Shown piece after piece: positions 1 through 12,300 of a stretch of 64,000 nucleotides of DNA. The stretch's first letter is position 1. Every line of letters begins with the position of its first letter. The position numbers were made by a program, and so were the translations under genes. The stretch lies in NCBI GenBank assembly GCA_905221605.1, contig CAJNDS010000879.1, positions 721,559 to 785,558 of the forward strand. The letters are read 5' to 3'. Source of the DNA: Symbiodinium natans. Lineage: Eukaryota; Sar; Dinophyceae; Suessiales; Symbiodiniaceae. The notes below the pieces were generated by a model, which did not search any database, was not told the DNA's origin, and worked only from the letters and a program-made list of their open reading frames with translations.

Positions 1-310
1 CGCAACGCAGGCGCAGAAGCACGAAGAGATGACTGCGACCCGCAGGGAACACGCAGCCCTCAAGGAGGACTCTCGGCTTAAGAATTGATCGACTGGCTCA
101 GAATGTACGCCGCGGCTGAATTTCTAAACCCGTCACCGAGAAGCGACCAGCCAAGATTCGTAATCCCTATGGCCGCCGAAAACTTCAACACACCCGAATC
201 ACCGAAGCACCAGCAAGAAAATTTGCTTGGCTCAGGAGAGCCGCAAGCAGGTGTTGATGATGGCGAAGCGCCCCAATGAGGATCTCCACACAGAGCACGA
301 GTGCCTGCTC
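1..310 (+). repeat. Left-edge partial cassette (exons J and K)
   Basis: Bases 1-86 carry the end of exon class J (QAQKHEEMTATRREHAALK, then a donor region). Exon class K begins at 236 directly after an AG acceptor (ESRKQVLMMAKRPNEDLH) and runs to about 310. Both match the J and K exons of the later cassettes, so the array extends leftward out of the window. Confidence 0.65.
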
Positions 311-3300
311 CTCCTTCCCGATTGGCCTGCAATTTGGTCGTGTTCTGTGTGGTTCTTCTCATTTCACGGCTGCTTTCGCTTCAGGGTGGCGTAAGCCCTT
401 GGACAGAACCACTCGTTGAGCCCAGTCTGCAGAGGGCTGCATGCACGCAGAGCATGTCGAGTAGGGCTCGAGGATCAGCCCCACATGGCCCAGACCACAA
501 GCAGGACCACAGTGCAAGCCGAATGAGTTCTCCTACCAGCAAACCACCCGAAGGCATCCCGTGCCATTCAAAAAAAATCCCCAACCCGAGGCTCCAGGTC
601 GAGGCTGCGCCGTGGGCGACAGAGTCCGGGCATTTCGAAGATGCCTCGCAAGGACCACTTTGGCATTTGCGGGTTTGCAGGTCTTGGCATGAGGGATTTG
701 GGGCAGCCTTTGCCGGTTCGCCGGTGACCACTTAGCCTCCACAGTGACTCCAGTAGCTTGCAACATCTTGCACTGAGGTCCATCGACCACTCTTCCTGCA
801 TTTTTGTACTCCGCTCTGTCAAGGGACGAGTCGTGCTGCTCACCTCCACATGCTCGATGCTTCATCGGCTCCAGCGGGAGCACATGTCCATTCTCACTGC
901 AAACAATGCGCATTGCCGAGGCGGCAGAAGTAGGTCAGAGCACCGACGAGCTTCGCGATCCTCCCATTCCTGCTGCCCTCACAGTCAACCGACAGCCAGG
1001 CACTTTTCATGGACCGCGTAGCCACTTTAGTCGGTCACGCCCGGCCCTTCGCAGCCGCAAAACCACCTAGGTACACAGCCTGTACAGCGCGCTTCATCAC
1101 GGTGACTTCCGCAGACCTTTGAGCACCAAGGATCCCGCCGTAGATTGCGCTTAAGACGAGGCTTCCTCCAGATCATCGCCGTTAACCGGAAAGACGGTTT
1201 GGCCCATCCCTTCATTTCTGCCTCCAGGAGCCCGTCCCGTGCGACAGGCGCACGAGCACGCGGACCCCCCTCTCACCCACCCAACCCACGCACATACAAA
1301 GCCAGTTTTCTGCAGTGCGGTACATCTATGGTACGTCATGGTACATCCATGTCAAAAGGCAACAACCTTCAATGCAGGCGCCATGCGGCTTTGACGTACA
1401 ACTCGGTGCGTGCTGTGAAGCCCCGGAACTTTCTTGACGTTGGTTGTTTTCTGGGTTCTTGAAATCTTGGGTTTGCGCCAGCAGGGTCTTACAAGCTCGG
1501 ATCTGAAAGCCCCTACACCCCGGAAGCCGAAACCCGAAACGCCGCCTCTTCAAACTGGAAATGTCCCGAAGACTTGATGAGAGACATTTCTCTGCTGCGT
1601 TTTGTTCGGTCCTCCAGACAGGACAGACGGCCGAGGAGGTGTGCCAAATCGTGCCCCTCCAGTGCGCTACTCCAGAGTGCTCCAACGGCCTCAAGGCCTA
1701 TACGGCCTATACTATACTTCCGCTGTTGGTGAGAGGGCTCCAATTGCCGCCATTGCTGCCTACATTCTGAGGAAGGAAGACTCGGTCAAGTTGAGGGTTA
1801 GGATGATGTGGAAAGATTTTCTGTGGCTGGTTGAGGGGGCACAGGGACGGACCTTTCATGCATGGGTGTGAGACATGCCGAAAGATACTCGTCAGGGGAT
1901 GTGGCTTTGGGATGTGGCTTCGACGAGATTGCGAGCTTACTTTCATTGCATATCGGTTGTTTGAGAAGTAATTGACCCTTCCAGCATCCAGTGCCAACAT
2001 GGGGTCCCAGTAGCAATGCCACGTTTGTGTGGGGGAGAGTTGTGCGTGCCAGGCTGGCTGTCGGAAAGAGACGAAATGCAAAGACTAATGCCATCTCATG
2101 CCATCGCAATGACTTGGCAGCACTACGGCTCGGTACGTCGTTTTCAAGCACGTCCAGTGCTCATTTGCGATGTTGGCATGAATAATAAGCATTTCTAGAA
2201 CCCCAATCTAGTCGCAGCTCCAGGAATCTGTGTCCTACAGTGCAGCCGTCAGCAGTTCGCCACACCCTCAACACCACAACCGAAGGACTATGGAGTCGCC
2301 TCGCCCGAATCTTTCCAGCGTGAGAGTCGAAGCCCCAGAATTCGACGTTCGTGACAGGAGCTCGACTCTGCAAGCAGAGTGCCAGTGCCGGTTGCAGAGG
2401 CAGCGCTCAGTTTGTGGGAGCAACACGTGCAGCCCCAGAATCCGAAACGACTGTAATGTACACATCTGTTGCCAGAGCGTGAAGTCCGAAGTCCCGAAAA
2501 CCTCGAGCCCAATATCTGGACAGTGTTTTGGCTGGCAGAGTAAACTGAGTAAACATGGGCCCGAACAATTAAACTTTCAAAGCAAATCCTGCCATACCCT
2601 CGAAGCCTTCAACCCACAGAACCTCTACACTGGCCATGCAGGAAGGCGACGTGGCGCAGAGGCGGCAGCTGGAACTCCTGGATCGCCTCACGCAGCGGCT
2701 CGGCTGTGGGCTGTGGAGGGCACATTTGAGATCATTTGAGCATTTGGGTGTTGGCGCGACATGCTTGAGTTTGGCTTATTGAGTTTTGCCGCACAGGCTG
2801 ACTGCTCGAGTGGATGCCGAGAAGGCGGACCGCCAAGAGGCCGAGGAGCGGGCGGGCGACAAGCTGGAGACTCTGCAGGAGAGGTGTGGGAGAGGGCTTT
2901 GAGGGTTCAGCGGTTCAGCGGTGGTTTGATCACGTGTGGTTGGCAGCATCTTCAGAATCCCGAAGCAAGGAAGCTAGGAATCTAGGATCGAGTTTGGTTG
3001 TTGCAGCGCCTTGGAGGAAGCCCTCGGCCGCGAGCAGCTAGCCCGGGAGGCGGCGCTGAGCGAGAACTTTCGGGCAGCGACTTGGACCTAAACAGGGTCC
3101 GTCTGATGGAGCAAGGTGCGCTCGTAATGACCGCTCGTACTGCTCGTACTTGTATAAGCAGTGGCTCAGCATTTGTTTCCAAGGCCAGTTTGCCCGAGCT
3201 ATAATCCAAGGTGGGCGCCCTGGCATCTCGTTTGGACAGCCAGGAGAGGGCCTTGCCCGAGCTGGACGCCGCGGTCAAGGCGGAGTTAGCCAAGGTCGAG

Positions 3301-6300
3301 GCGGCCATGGCCAGCTTCAGGCCGGGCACTCTCTAAATGGGGACCCTCCTTCTGAACACAGTAGGGGCAGAAAAGGTATGTGCAAGTAGGATCCAAAACT
3401 TTGTAAGCATCTCATCGGCAGGCAGGAAGAGCGGAACGCCCGCGAGGCGACGTCCGCCGACCTCTCCGCATCGCAGGTGCAGAAGCACGAGGCGATGGCT
3501 GAGGAGATGCGGAGGGAACACGCAACCCTCAAGGAGGACGCTCGGCTTGTTGTGGGAACCATTGGAGTTGGAGGAACTTAGAATTACTATAATCGTGTCC
3601 TGACTGACCTTCTCGATGGAAGTTTTGTTTTATAGATTCCCGAAGATCAGGAGAGCCGGACATGCGCTTTGCCGCTTGTGGAGCGCCTCAACGAGGAACT
3701 CCGTAATGAGCACGAGGCCAGGCTGACTATGCTCCTCTCTGCTGGTTGGGCCACCCTTGCAGAAAGGTAGGCAGAGGGAAGATGCCAAGAATAGCTCTGC
3801 ATGCGCTCATCTGCATAGTCAAGCAATGGTCCAATATCTCTCAGCCGAAGCTTCGAAAGATGATTCTGCGACAGCCCGAAACCCTGAGCCCTCCGATGTG
3901 GTAAGTAGACTGTAAGTCTCCGCAGCGTTCGTGATTCTGTAGCCCCATATCCACAGAAGTTCTGTGTAAGCCAGGCAGACATGCGCAACCTCGACTCTTG
4001 GGTGCAAGTCGACGGTGCAAGGTTTGTCGGATCTTCAAAGGTGAGGTGTCTAGGCACCTCTGACAGTTCAGGACGGTTCCCTTGACTTCTGTTCAGAGTT
4101 TTATTGTGGGACTTGGGGTTTACAGGGCCTCGGCCGTCGGCCGTCGAGAGGGTTTGGCATTAGAGCCGTTCAGAGGACTCGATGGCCCCTGGTATGCTCA
4201 GCTTCTTTCCCGTTGCGAGCGCTGCTCTGCGGAACCACGGCGCCCACTGCATTCCCCTGACTAATTGGGTGGACTGTAGCAGGAACAGGCTACCATTCTG
4301 GCTACTAGTAGTACTATTCCAACTGCCCACCGTCTTGAGGCGCAGGAGCTGCAGCAGCGCCTGGCATCTTGCCTGGTATGGGAGGGTCGACGTAGCGCGC
4401 AGGGTTTGAGCTTTCGCTCTCGCGTGTCAGGCACCAGAACATCTTTTTTTCAGACATTGTGCGGTGCGAGAACTGACCATCTGTCTCATGGCTCCGTGTG
4501 CTGCGGTCTTCAGCGGAGGAAGTGTTGGGTTCAGAAGCCAAGTCGGATCTCCAGCAGGCCCCCTGGCTGCTTCGATCCTGAGGGGTCTGGAGGGTGTACA
4601 TGGGGATATTTGGTCCCCATCTAGGTTTCTTACCACTTCGGAGTCCCGGCTTGAAGTGAGGGCACCAAAAAATCGGGGTCCAACGTCAAGAATCTAAGCA
4701 CTCAGGGCATGCAGCATTCCGCTTCCTTGTGTATCCTGGTGTTGAGTTTGACGGCTTTGTTTTCAAGATGTGCTGGGGGGTGGGACACATTTGGGGGGGT
4801 TCTGGGCTCGTGGTGTCGGAAGGCTTGAGGCGAAAAGATACTGGATTACTAGATCCTTCGAGTTCTCATTTGCGTCAATGCTGTTGTTCCTGCAGGGGGT
4901 GTCAGGTGGTGTGAGGCGCAAGGAAGTCACACGCACACTGTTCCCAAGACCTGAAACCAGAGTGCAGCCCTGTCGGGCCTCTCGAAGGCCACCCCTCGCA
5001 ACTGGTTGAGGAGCCTGGAGTCATGTCAATTCCTGGGGCTTTCATTGCATGGACGAGGTGGTGGCCACGGCGCAGACCATCGTGTCCGAGGTGGCGGCCG
5101 AGCATCCCGACTGGTGAGAGGGTTGGTTACGGTTAAAGGGCTTTCTTTCTCAGATCGTTTGAGGGTCAGACTTGAAAAAGGTGTCCGACCAATCCCAGGC
5201 GGCAGAAAGGAAACGGACGGATGCAGGAAAAGGGAGACCCTAACCTCTAGGACGCATGCTGGAACATGCAGTTCATGACAGGTTCTTACAGTGCCACATC
5301 TTCGATTCACCCTCAGGACTCAGGTCAAGCATTATGTAATCCCCGAAATTAAGCAGTTAGGGGCGTGGACAGGCTTTCGAAGTGCACAGGCGTAACAAAT
5401 CTACCGTTTCAAGTGCAATCGGAATTTTAAACGGACGACAACCGCCTGTAAAAAAGTAGATTCCGAAGGAAGCAGCTCATCGTTTCGGTACCTGTGAGAT
5501 GCTGCAGCAGTCTTGCTCAAGTTAGTCTTCTGTCCTGACAACCGATCCCCAAGGAGTCACATTGCACATGTTCAGGGGCCGTCCTCCATGGCGACCAAGC
5601 GCAGGCGTGTGACACCCGTGCCTGTCTCTGCCACTGTGCATGAGCCAGGCGAACGACAACCTCAGCAACGAGCTGAGGACACCACTGCTGAACACCAAGA
5701 TGGAGGGGAAGCAGGAAAGCCTTCTGCGAAATCGGTCTTTCCTGGTCACAGAGCATCAGAGTTCATCCAGGTACATGATCAGCGGCTTGCACTTGTTCCC
5801 CCAAAAGGGCAAACGCCTAGTGAAGAGCTCCTGCTGGAAGGCCGCGCCTTGAAAGTGGTCGATGACCTAGAAAGCCCAGATCGCTTCCACGCTGTTCTTC
5901 AGAGCGACCGGAGACTGCTGGTTTTCGAAACCCCATCCCTGTCCTCTCTGAGTGCCCTCCGTCTGATGGTTGACACCGTGGTCCCAGTGCAGCCGTCGCA
6001 ACTGAAGGCGCTGCGCTTGGAAGCCGGAATTCCACGGCTTCTTGTTGCGGACCAAGGGGGCCTCCGCTGGCTCCGGTTCCAGCCGCCGGTCGGCGGTTTT
6101 GTTTCCGAGCCGCCGATCCTCTCACAAAGCAGAGCAAAACGATGAAGAGCGCTGGCAGGTTTTCAGAGTATTCCCAGTACGGTACAAGGGTGTTGGATTT
6201 CCGCATTCTGCAGCGTAGGCTGTTAATCCCTTCCCCCTTTTATCACATTCCGGAAAATCCTCCCGAAACCGAGCCCGCCTTTTTCAACCCTATTCCGAAT

Positions 6301-9300
6301 TAGGGGGGGGGGGGGGGTTCAGGCCTCCAATAAATCCCTCAACACCAATAAAACCCTCAGAGGGTTTAGGGTTGGGGGTCTAGGGTTCAGGGTTTAGGGC
6401 TTAGGGTTCAGGACATTTGGATAAAAACCCCCCTAAGTATAAAAACACTTTGCAGTTTCCATTTGGGGGGGGGGGCCGTTTAATGTTAGGGGGAAAGGAT
6501 TATCCGGGTTCGTTCATGGCCAAAAGATGAAAGCAGTCCAATGCACTGGCCACGAAAGTGAGAATTGACTGCGCAGCAGAAGGCACCGCAGAAGAAGCAA
6601 CAATCAATCTTTGCCAGCCAGGTCTAGTTCTGAAAGATCACCCAGACCTACCAGCTGCACGTAGGGCTTTAAGCGCCCAACGCCTTTTAGCACTGGCTCG
6701 CACGCAAGCCATACATACTGAAACCTCAGCCCGGATCGAGCCCCCACCCCCAAATCATGTACGAAAAGCTTGTCTGCAAGCAGCCCAAGAACAAGAAGTC
6801 GGGAGCTCTGAGGCTCCAGGTCGAGGCCGCGTCGCGTGCTGCGGACGTCGAAGACAGCTCCCAAGGACCGTTTCGGGGGCGCTAGAGTCGCTGGAGGCCC
6901 TCAAGGCACCTTGAGAGTGTGAGTTGAGAAGCTCCAAAGCCTCAATTCAGCACCCCACAACGCTTTCATACGCGAAGGACTGTGCCTGGCAGTGCGTCCC
7001 CAGGGCAGGTGGCACAAATGCATTTCACGCCAAAGTTAACGAATTCAATCTTCTCCACACAGCAGGAGTCAGTAGTCCGGAACTGGGGTTCATCAGGAAT
7101 CCAGAAAGGCAGGGAAGAAAACCGAAAAGGAAGGCCTAAACTACCCTAAGGAAAGGGAAGGCAAACAAAAACATGCCTGAGCTAGAAGCAGGTAATCGTG
7201 CAGTGGGATCTTGGAATCCCAGTGCCGCTTAAGCATGTAGTTCCTCGACATCCTCTACATGAATGCTTTAACAGGCGTTAGCACACTCTTGTCACACAAG
7301 TTCCTGTGGCACCGTTTCTTTCCATTCTTCAGACAGGACAGAAGGTGGAGTCCCAAATCGTGTCCCTCCAGAGCGCAAGCCAAGAGTGCTCCAGCCTCAA
7401 GGACGGGGCCTCGAGTGTGAAGTGCAGTGGCTTTTGGAGTGGCAAAACTGCTGGACAGACCTCGCAGATTTGGGTTCAGGGTTGGAGAAGAATCAGCGAT
7501 GGACGTGCTTGGGCGAGACCACGCTTTGGGATGCCGCGACGTAACAGGCGGCTGAGCCGTGGATGTATCTTGCCGCACCCCATAACACTAGAAGCCAACC
7601 TTTCAGCTCCACCCTAGAGGCCCTAGAGTCCTTCTGCGCGTCGATGTGTGTGACAGGAGCTGGACTCGGCCATGAGTGCCCGGGCACTGGTTGCAGAGGC
7701 AGCGCTCGGCAGAAGTATTTGCCCGCAGTACAGGAAAGTGAGAGGCGAAGCCCTGAAGCACTGGAAGTATCAGAAAGTGGCTGGGGTGGGTGGCAAACAA
7801 AAAGCAACAGAAAGCCCTTAGTGCCCAAAGACGCTTTACCTTCTTGCATTGCACGGAATCGCGGCGCTTGCCCTGGAGATGTGAGACGGAAAGAATCCTA
7901 AAGGACCCTCAAGCCCAAAAGTTCTTGAAAACCTGCTGCCGCCTGCCAGGACCGCGAGGCGGCGCAGAGGCGGCAGCTGGAACTCCTGGATCGCCTTACG
8001 CAGCGGCTCGGCTGTGGGCTGTGGAGGGCGCATTTGAGCATGTGGGGTTTTGGCGACAGGCAGGAATTTGGCTTATTGAGTTTTGCCGCCCAGGCTGACA
8101 GCTCGAGTGGATGCCGAGAAGGCGGACCGCCAAGAGGCCGAGGAGCGGGCGGGCGACAAGCTGGAGACCCTGCAGGAGAGGTGTTGGAGAGGGCTTTGAG
8201 GGTTCAGCGGTTCAGCGGTGGTTTGATCACGTGTGGCTGGCAACATCTTCAGAATCCCAAAGCAAGGAAGCTAGGGATCTAGGATCGAGTTTGGCTTTTG
8301 CAGCGCCTTGGAGGAAGCCCTCGGCCGCGAGCAGCAAGCCCGGGAAACGGCGCTGAGCGAGAACTTTCGGGCAGCGACCTGGACCTAAAAAGGGTCTGTC
8401 TGATGGAGCAAGGTGCGCTCGCACCGCTCGTACTTGCAAATGCAGTGGCTCAGCATTTTCCGCGGCCAGTTTGCCCCAGCATCCAAGGTGGGCGCCCTGG
8501 CATCTCGTCTGGACAGCCAGGAGAGGGCCTTGCCCGAGCTGGACGCCGCGGTCAAGGCGGAGTTAGCCAAGGTCGAGGCGGCGATGGCCAGCTTCAGGCA
8601 GCTTGTCAACACATCCTTCGCTCATGACCGGAATGCAAGAGGTGCCGGCAGAAACGCGGATACCATTGGCTATCTTAATAGGAGCCGAACTTCAGACTGC
8701 CAGCTTCAGGCAGGAGGAGCCGAACTCCTCCGATGCGAAGTCCGCCGACCCCTCTGCATCACCGGCGCTGACGCGCGAGGCGCAAAGGCACCACGAAGTC
8801 CACGAAGGGGACCCCCGGCTTTATGTGGCATGGTCTGTCCGAGTAGTGACGAGAGCTCTTGCAAGCTGTCCCAACACCAGGAGAGCCGCAACTGTGTGTT
8901 GATGACGGCGGAGCGCCCCAGCGAGGATCTCCACAAAGAGCGCGAGGGCGTGCTCCTTCCTCCCGATTTGGCCACCACAATGTTTTCGTGGTCTTTGTCA
9001 TGCCCCCGTCGTTTTACGTTGGTCTGCTCACTTTGCTTTGTGCTCTGTGCATGCATCAAAACCTTGGTGAGGCTATAGGTAGACATTGACGAAACTTCCC
9101 AATCCAACAAACCGGCTGTAGGGCGGCGGTGGCGGATCAGTCATAGTCGCTTAGTCGTGCCAACGAAGCTCTACGGACGTCGACTGCATTGGCACCTGAA
9201 CAGGGCAGGAAAGGGACAGCCCTGCAAGATCGTCAAGCTCTTGCATAAAGAACCCGGAAAGCCTCAACGAACTGAGCTCCAAGGCTCCAGGTCGAGGCCG

Positions 9301-12300
9301 CACCCCGTGCGGCAGAGTCTGGGCACTTCGAAGGCGACCGCTTGGGCCCCTGTAGGCGTTTAGGCTCTGGGCTGCAGCCCCCAAATCTCCCAAGCCAGCT
9401 TCGCGTGCAATCGCATTCATCACCTGTAACAAGCACATTCCTTTGATGTCCCTGTGTTCTGGGTTCAGGACAAAAGGCCGAGATTGACTCGCAAATCGTG
9501 TCCCTCCAGAGCGCCAGCCAAGAGTGCTTCAACAACCTCAAGGATGGGGGGCCTTCAGCGTCTTTAGCATGGCTTTCGCGTCGATTCGATGGGGGCCAGA
9601 CCGCGCTTTGCAGTGTAAGCATTCCTCGGATGTGCACATGTGATTTGTCAGAGTGGTCGATGTCACCAGCAGTCGCTGCGGTGATGACATCCGCGAGTGC
9701 TGAGATCAGAGACTTGGGATGCCGCGACGTAACAGGCGGCTAAGCCGTGGATGTACTTTGCCGCACCCTTAACACTAGAAGCCAACATGTCAGCTGCCCT
9801 AGCGCCCTTATGTGCGTCGATGTGTGTGACAGGATCTGGACTCGGCCATGAGGGCGCTGGTTGCAGAGGCAGCGCTCGGCAGAAGTATTTGCCCGCAGTA
9901 CAGGAAAGTGAGAGGCGAAGCCCTGAAGCACTGGAAGTATCAGAAAGTGGCTGGGGTGGGTGGCAAACAAAAAGCAACAGAAAGCCCTTAGTGCCCAAAG
10001 ACGCTTTACCTTCTTGCATTGCACGGAATCGCGGCGCTTGCCCTGGAGATGTGAGACGGACAGAATCCTAAAGTACCCTCAAGCCCAAAAGTTCTTGAAA
10101 ACCTGCTGCCGCCTGCCAGGACCGCGAGGCGGCGCAGAGGCGGCAGCTGGAACTCCTGGATCGCCTTACGCAGCGGCTCGGCTGTGGGCTGTGGAGGGCG
10201 CATTTGAGCATGTGGGGTTGTGGCGACAGGCAGGAGTTTGGCTTATTGAGTTTTGCCGCCCAGGCTGACAGCTCGAGTGGATGCCGAGAAGGCGGACCGC
10301 CAAGAGGCCGAGGAGCGGGCGGGCGACAAGCTGGAGACCCTGCAGGAGAGGTGTTGGAGAGGGCTTGGAGGGTTCAGCGGTGGTCAGCATCTTCCGAATC
10401 CCGAAGCAAGGAATCTAGGAATCTAGGATCGAGTTTGGTTTTTGCAGCGCCTTGGAGGAAGCCCTCGGCCGCGAGCAGCTAGCCCGGGAGGCGGCGCTGA
10501 GCGAGAACTTTCGGGCAGCGACCTGGACCTAAACAGGGTCCGTCTGATGGAGCAAGGTGCGCTCGTAGTTACAAATCGTACCGCTCGTACTTGCATGAGC
10601 AGTGGCTCAGCTATAATCCAAGGTGGGCGCCCTGGCATCTCGTTTGGACAGCCAGGAGAGGGCTTTGCCCGAGCTGGACGCAGCGGTCAAGGCGGAGTTA
10701 GCCAAGGTCGAGGCGGCAATGGCCAGCTTCAGGCAGCTTGTCAAAGCATCCTTCGCTCATGACCGGAATGCAACAGGTGCCGGCAGAAACGGGGTCAATA
10801 GGAGCCGAACTTCAGACTGCCAGCTTCAGGCAGGAGGAGCGGAACTCCTGCGATGCGAAGTCCGCCGACCCCTCTGTATCACCGGCGTTGACGCGCGAGG
10901 CGCAGAGGCAACACGAAGTCCACGAAGAGGACGCCCGGCCTTTTATGGCATGGCCTGTCCGAGTAGTGACGAAAGCTCTTGCAAGCTGTCCCAACACCAG
11001 GAGAGCCGCAACTGTGTGTTGATGACGGCGGAGCACCCCAGCGAGGATCTCCACAAAGAGCGCGAGGGCGTGCTCCTTCCTCCCGATTTGGCCACAATGT
11101 TTTCGTGGTCTTTGTAATTTATGCCCCTGTGGTCTGCTCACTTTGCCTTGTGCTCTGTGCATGCATCATAATTCATAATCCTTGGTGAGGCTTGGTGTAG
11201 ACATGACGAAACTTCCCAATCCAACAAACCAGCTGTAGGGCGGCGGTGGCCGATCAGTCATAGTCACGGACATCAACTGAATTGGCACCTGCAAAGGGCG
11301 GACTCCGGGGACCCCGCCCGGATTGAAATTCAGAAACTTTTCAACATTTTCGGAACGTAGAGGTTTTCAATCTAGGCAAAAGATGTATAGGCAGTCAGGA
11401 GAGAGACAGCCCATGGCAGCCCTGCAAGATCGTCAAGCTCTTGCAACCCTTAAAAAACTCGGAAAGCCCCAACGAGCTGAGCTCCAAGGCTCCAGGTCGA
11501 GGCCGCAACCCGTGCGGCAGAGTCTGGGCACTTCGAAGGCGACAGCTTGGGCCCTTGTAGGCGTTCAGGCTTTGGGCGGCAACCCCCAAATCTCCGAAGC
11601 CAGCTTCGCGTGCAATCGCATTCATCACCTGTAACAAGCACATTCCTCTGATGTCCCTGTGTTCTGGGTCCAGGACAAAAGGCCGAGATCGACTCGCAAA
11701 TCGTGTCCCTCCAGAGCGCCAGCCAAGAGTGCTTCAACAACCTCAAGGATGCGGGCCTTCAGCGTCTGTGGCATGGCATTTAGCGTAGATTCAGTGAGTG
11801 ATAAGATGTTATCAGTATTGCTTCAATGTTGCCGAAGGTTCGATGGGGGCCAGACCGCACTTTGCAGTGTAAGCATTCCTCGGATGTGTGATTTGTCAGT
11901 CGCTGTCACCAGCAGTTGCTGCGGTGATGACATCTGCCAGTGCAACCTTTCAGCTCCACCCTAGAGGCCCTAGAGTCCTTCTGCGCGTCGATGTGTGTGA
12001 CAGGAGCTGGACTCGGCCATGAGGGCGCTGGTTGCAGAGGCATCGCTCGGCAGAAGTATTTGCCCTCAGTACAGGAAAGTGAGAGGCGAAGCCCTGAAGC
12101 ACTGGAAGTATCAGAAAGTGGCTGGGGTGGGTGGCAAACAAAAAGCAACAGAAAGCCCTTAGTGCCCAAAGATGCTTTACCTTCTTGCATTGCACGGAAT
12201 CGCGGCGCTTGCCCTGGAGATGTGAGACGGAAAGAATCCTAAAGGACCCTCAAGCCCAAAAGTTCTTGAAAACCTGCTGCCGCCTGCCAGGACCGCGAGG

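Larger units (their letters stand above)
6146..6800. other. Spacer with G-run and telomere-like repeats
   Basis: After the small ORF there is a G15 run near 6303-6317, degenerate TTTAGGG repeats around 6357-6411 and a second G-run near 6465-6475. No coding exon is apparent before the L exon of cassette 2 at 6806. Confidence 0.5.

Noticed and set aside
5513-5521. TTGCTCAAG as a relict dinoflagellate spliced leader
   Set aside because: Only nine bases and one mismatch to the leader end; not distinguishable from chance.
7735-7785. Apparent one-base shift in exon E of cassettes 2-4 relative to cassette 5
   Set aside because: Reading the local sequence through in the upstream frame still gives KHWKYQKV in frame, so there is no net frameshift.
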